Shown here: piece by piece, positions 61,804-64,000 of the stretch | Position numbering within the stretch: the first letter of the stretch is position 1 | Layout of the letters: each line of letters starts with the position of its first letter | Origin: Ilex aquifolium | Taxonomy: Eukaryota > Streptophyta > Magnoliopsida > Aquifoliales > Aquifoliaceae | Assembly: GCA_951799425.1 (NCBI GenBank) | Contig: OX637393.1 | Coordinates: 7,634,244-7,698,243, forward strand | Reading direction: 5' to 3' | DNA: 64,000 nucleotides | Program-made: the position numbers and the translations under genes | Notes under the pieces: generated by a model | Databases searched by the model: none | What the model was told of the DNA's origin: nothing | What the model saw: only the letters and a program-made list of their open reading frames with translations

Positions 61804-63376
61804 ATGGGTTCATCAACTGCTCTAGAAAAACTACAACGAGAGCTAGAGATCGAAGCCAACGATCTCAGTGAACTTCAAAAAGGCGATTGATCATCACTCT
61901 CTTTCCCTCCTCCTCCAATCAACCCTAACATCATGTAGAAGCAAACTTCGTTTATTCTCTCATTCTTTCTTTCCCATTCACATCGTTGTAGTTACATAAT
62001 TATGTACATATGCACTTCTTCAGATATAGTAAAGAACCACCAAGTGAGAAAGAAGTACACCATTCAGTTGGGTGAGAACGAGCTTGCCCTCAAGGTCTCC
62101 TCCCACTCTCTTATCTATCTCTAATTGTGTGTGTTTTGGTATAATTTCTTAATTGTTGTGATTAATGGGTGGTTCACTGATTTGGGTTTTGAAGGAGTTG
62201 GATTCATTGAATGAAGATACGAATTTGTGCAAATTGGAAGGACCGGTGCTTGTGAGGCAGGATTTAGCAGAGGCGAATGCGACTGTTCGCAAGAGAATTG
62301 AGTACATCGCTGCTGAATTGTATGTTATATTCGTATTATATGATTCATTTGTGTAGTTTTGGCAATTTGTGCACGTTTGTTTAGTTGATCTCGTGGGTTA
62401 TTATTTCAAATTTCTTTACTGAGTTTTTTTTTGTAGATGTTTATGTAGTTGGCTTTCTGCTTTGTTCTTGACATAAAAACAATAACGAATTGTATGTAGT
62501 TCAAAGCATCATTACATCAGATGCAAGGAAATCCCAAGAAAATCCACCAGAAAATCGGAACATCGGTTTTCCAAGAAACACAATTAGTCATTGATAAAAC
62601 CTGTGGATCTTGGTGCCTACTGCTTGGTGAGCCAGAGTCTTAGTTGGTCTCTTAGGTGGTTTCTTTTTGGTCTCTTGGTTGGATGGTATGCCTTATGTGG
62701 TGTTTAGCCTTGATTCTTTTTGCTATTTTCCATGTAATGCTTTCGGTTGGACCTCTTGTCCAGCAATATTACTGTAACATTTTCTATGATCAATAAAGTT
62801 ATTTATTTTTTCTCATGAAATAATGTAAGGAAAAAAAGAACTTGTATTTGTGCCAAAAAGTGTTTGCAATTGAATCAACTACATCTCTGCTCAACTTAAT
62901 ATCTCGGTTGTTCGTATCAATTGACGCAATGCGTTTCAGTTCTAGCAATTTGGTTAAGTAATCTAATAATAAGTTATTAATTATCATGATTAAAGCTCAC
63001 CTTCTCCGTGACTTGGTCGTTGGAATTATAGGGTATAATCAAAACATTTTATGTTCTTCTGACTTGTGGTGGTAGATAATACTTGTGAAAGACGAACATT
63101 TCTTCAAAGCAATATGAGTTTCCCTTTACTTATGCCCCTGCTTATGTGAGCGAATGTTCTCTTTTCTGTAATCTATATAGGTGGGAGCCAAACTGATAAT
63201 CCATGTAACGTTGGGTTCTATTACTTTATGTCCCTTTTCATGTCTTCTTCATGGTTCTACCGGTGATGGTGGTGGTTCTTTTGAAATTTCCTTTGACTAT
63301 AGAATTGTTATATTTGCAGGGAACGCATTGATGCAATTCTTCAAGATTTGGAAGAAAAACAAAATAGCAAGAAAGA
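61804..63376 (+). CDS. PFD6: Prefoldin subunit 6 (last exon not found)
   Basis: Exons 61804-61882, 62024-62094, 62195-62319 and 63320 to about 63376, phases consistent, about 110 codons. The family member is a beta-type prefoldin subunit, a small coiled-coil protein of the hexamer that passes unfolded actin and tubulin to the chaperonin, and that also has nuclear roles in plants. Seen: MGSSTALEKLQRELEIEAND, the core KKYTIQLGENEL, GPVLVRQDLAEANATVRKRI and an ILQDLEEKQNSKKD helix, closely matching plant PFD6. The usual last 18 or so residues (KLQQR...QAGKAK) are not found before 64000. Intron 1 would begin GC (61883-61884), a weak donor. The MULE target site ends 130 bp upstream. Either the gene is intact with its last exon outside the window, or it is decaying. 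Confidence 0.85.
62500..62830 (+). mobile_element. Possible LINE tail in PFD6 intron 3
   Basis: Non-coding stretch of T/G-rich sequence ending in AATAAAGTTATTTATTTTTTC. It resembles 3' tails of plant L1 elements, such as the one at 43000-43170. Tentative. Confidence 0.3.
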
Positions 63377-63399
63377 TGTGGTTGGTACCTTCTTTATTC

Positions 63400-64000
63400 C
63401 ATAATGCAATTATTTTGATGGTTATTAATGAGTTTATGGTGAAGCTGATGCTAACTGTCAAGCTGTTTGGTATTTTTTGCTCTAACAAAAGTGCAAGGTA
63501 AACTTAAAAATGTTTGATATCACTATTTGAATTTTCTTGGTCTTTCCAATTGTCAGACGGTTAAGTGGATTTTGTAAGAAGAGTGAAGGTGCTCTGTAGA
63601 AGTTCTTGATCTTAGTTCGATGGGCTTCTGGTTAGATGATGAAACTTTGATATTACAATCAGATGCGAATGCCAGAGCAGCATGCTGGTATAGCTTTGTT
63701 ATTTTCTTTGTGGACTGGACTTCAAAATCTCTTCTTGTCCATTCAAGCTAAGTAGAGAAGGCATGTAAGTTGGCGTCTTTGATTTATGTGTTTGTCTGTA
63801 TGATGGGACAGGCAGATGGTAGCAGTCAATTATCTTGTTCTAGTTTTTGAGTGACTAAGAGACAGAATGAACAATGTCAATATATAAGGCACACCTCCAC
63901 ATGAGATGATTTCAGTGAAGTTTCATCCATGTTAAACTATAACATGCACAAGATATATAGCCTACTCTGCAAGATTGTAAGAGCTTTAAACGAAGAGCGA
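63400..64000. other. Right edge of window, no exon recognised
   Basis: Should be intron or 3' part of PFD6. I find no clear KLQQ...QAGKAK exon. A faint match near 63720-63755 is discussed among the rejected items. Confidence 0.4.

Noticed and set aside
63181-63501. 106-codon frame across PFD6 exon 4
   Set aside because: Only the exon 4 segment (63320-63376) matches prefoldin; the rest is intron read-through in the same frame.
63720-63755. LQNLFLSIQAK-stop, faintly like the PFD6 C terminus
   Set aside because: No splice acceptor at the right place, only a few matching residues, and the KLQQR part is missing; may be chance.
1-64000. CRISPR arrays, rRNA or intact tRNA genes
   Set aside because: None seen. 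Short repeats are mini- and microsatellites, and the tRNA-like boxes belong to SINE-like remnants.

Overview
The window is nuclear DNA of a flowering plant, probably a eudicot. It has AT-rich spacers, intron-rich genes with plant-type orthologues, and a dense mixture of plant transposon families. Three host genes can be assembled exon by exon. (1) A plastid MraY homologue lies on the minus strand (17847-30302, 8 exons, 516 codons before the stop). (2) A La-related protein of the LARP6 type lies on the minus strand (33533-48939, 11 exons, 357 codons). (3) Prefoldin subunit 6 lies on the plus strand from 61804; four exons are seen and the last coding exon is not found in the window. I see no operon-like or pathway link between the three; they are ordinary neighbours.

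Layout. 1-4207: recent Ty3/Gypsy (Tat-like) sequence, with two nearly identical 763-bp LTRs facing each other head to head around a 742-bp core. 4208-17300: gene-free spacer with Harbinger-like elements, a 1.4-kb TRIM, SINE-like and LINE remnants, an old LTR relic, a small Helitron and several local duplications. 17847-30435: the MraY gene, whose long introns hold a Helitron, a 2.3-kb long-TIR element, a solo LTR and a LINE tail. 30455-33530: spacer with fold-back elements. 33533-49060: the LARP6 gene, whose introns hold a degenerate minisatellite, two related hAT-like MITEs, a Copia fossil, a LINE tail and a solo LTR. 49118-54798: a Harbinger-like element and Helitrons. 54851-61665: a Mutator-like element (MULE) with about 200-bp terminal inverted repeats, a perfect 9-bp target duplication and a decayed transposase gene; a 2.33-kb solo LTR with its own 5-bp duplication is nested inside it. 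61804-64000: the prefoldin gene, whose start codon lies 130 bp from the MULE target duplication.

The points most worth a second look are these. Two catalytic-site positions of the MraY homologue are altered (Asp to Glu in the FMGDxG motif, and HHH to HQH). Three of the 20 introns seen appear to have GC donors, one in each gene. An AUG-UGA start-stop lies upstream of the MraY start. The LTR pair near the left edge is in head-to-head inverted order. The MULE end, with paired G-boxes, now sits in the prefoldin 6 promoter region. All exon joins come from reading splice sites and family conservation by eye; no alignment or transcript data were available.
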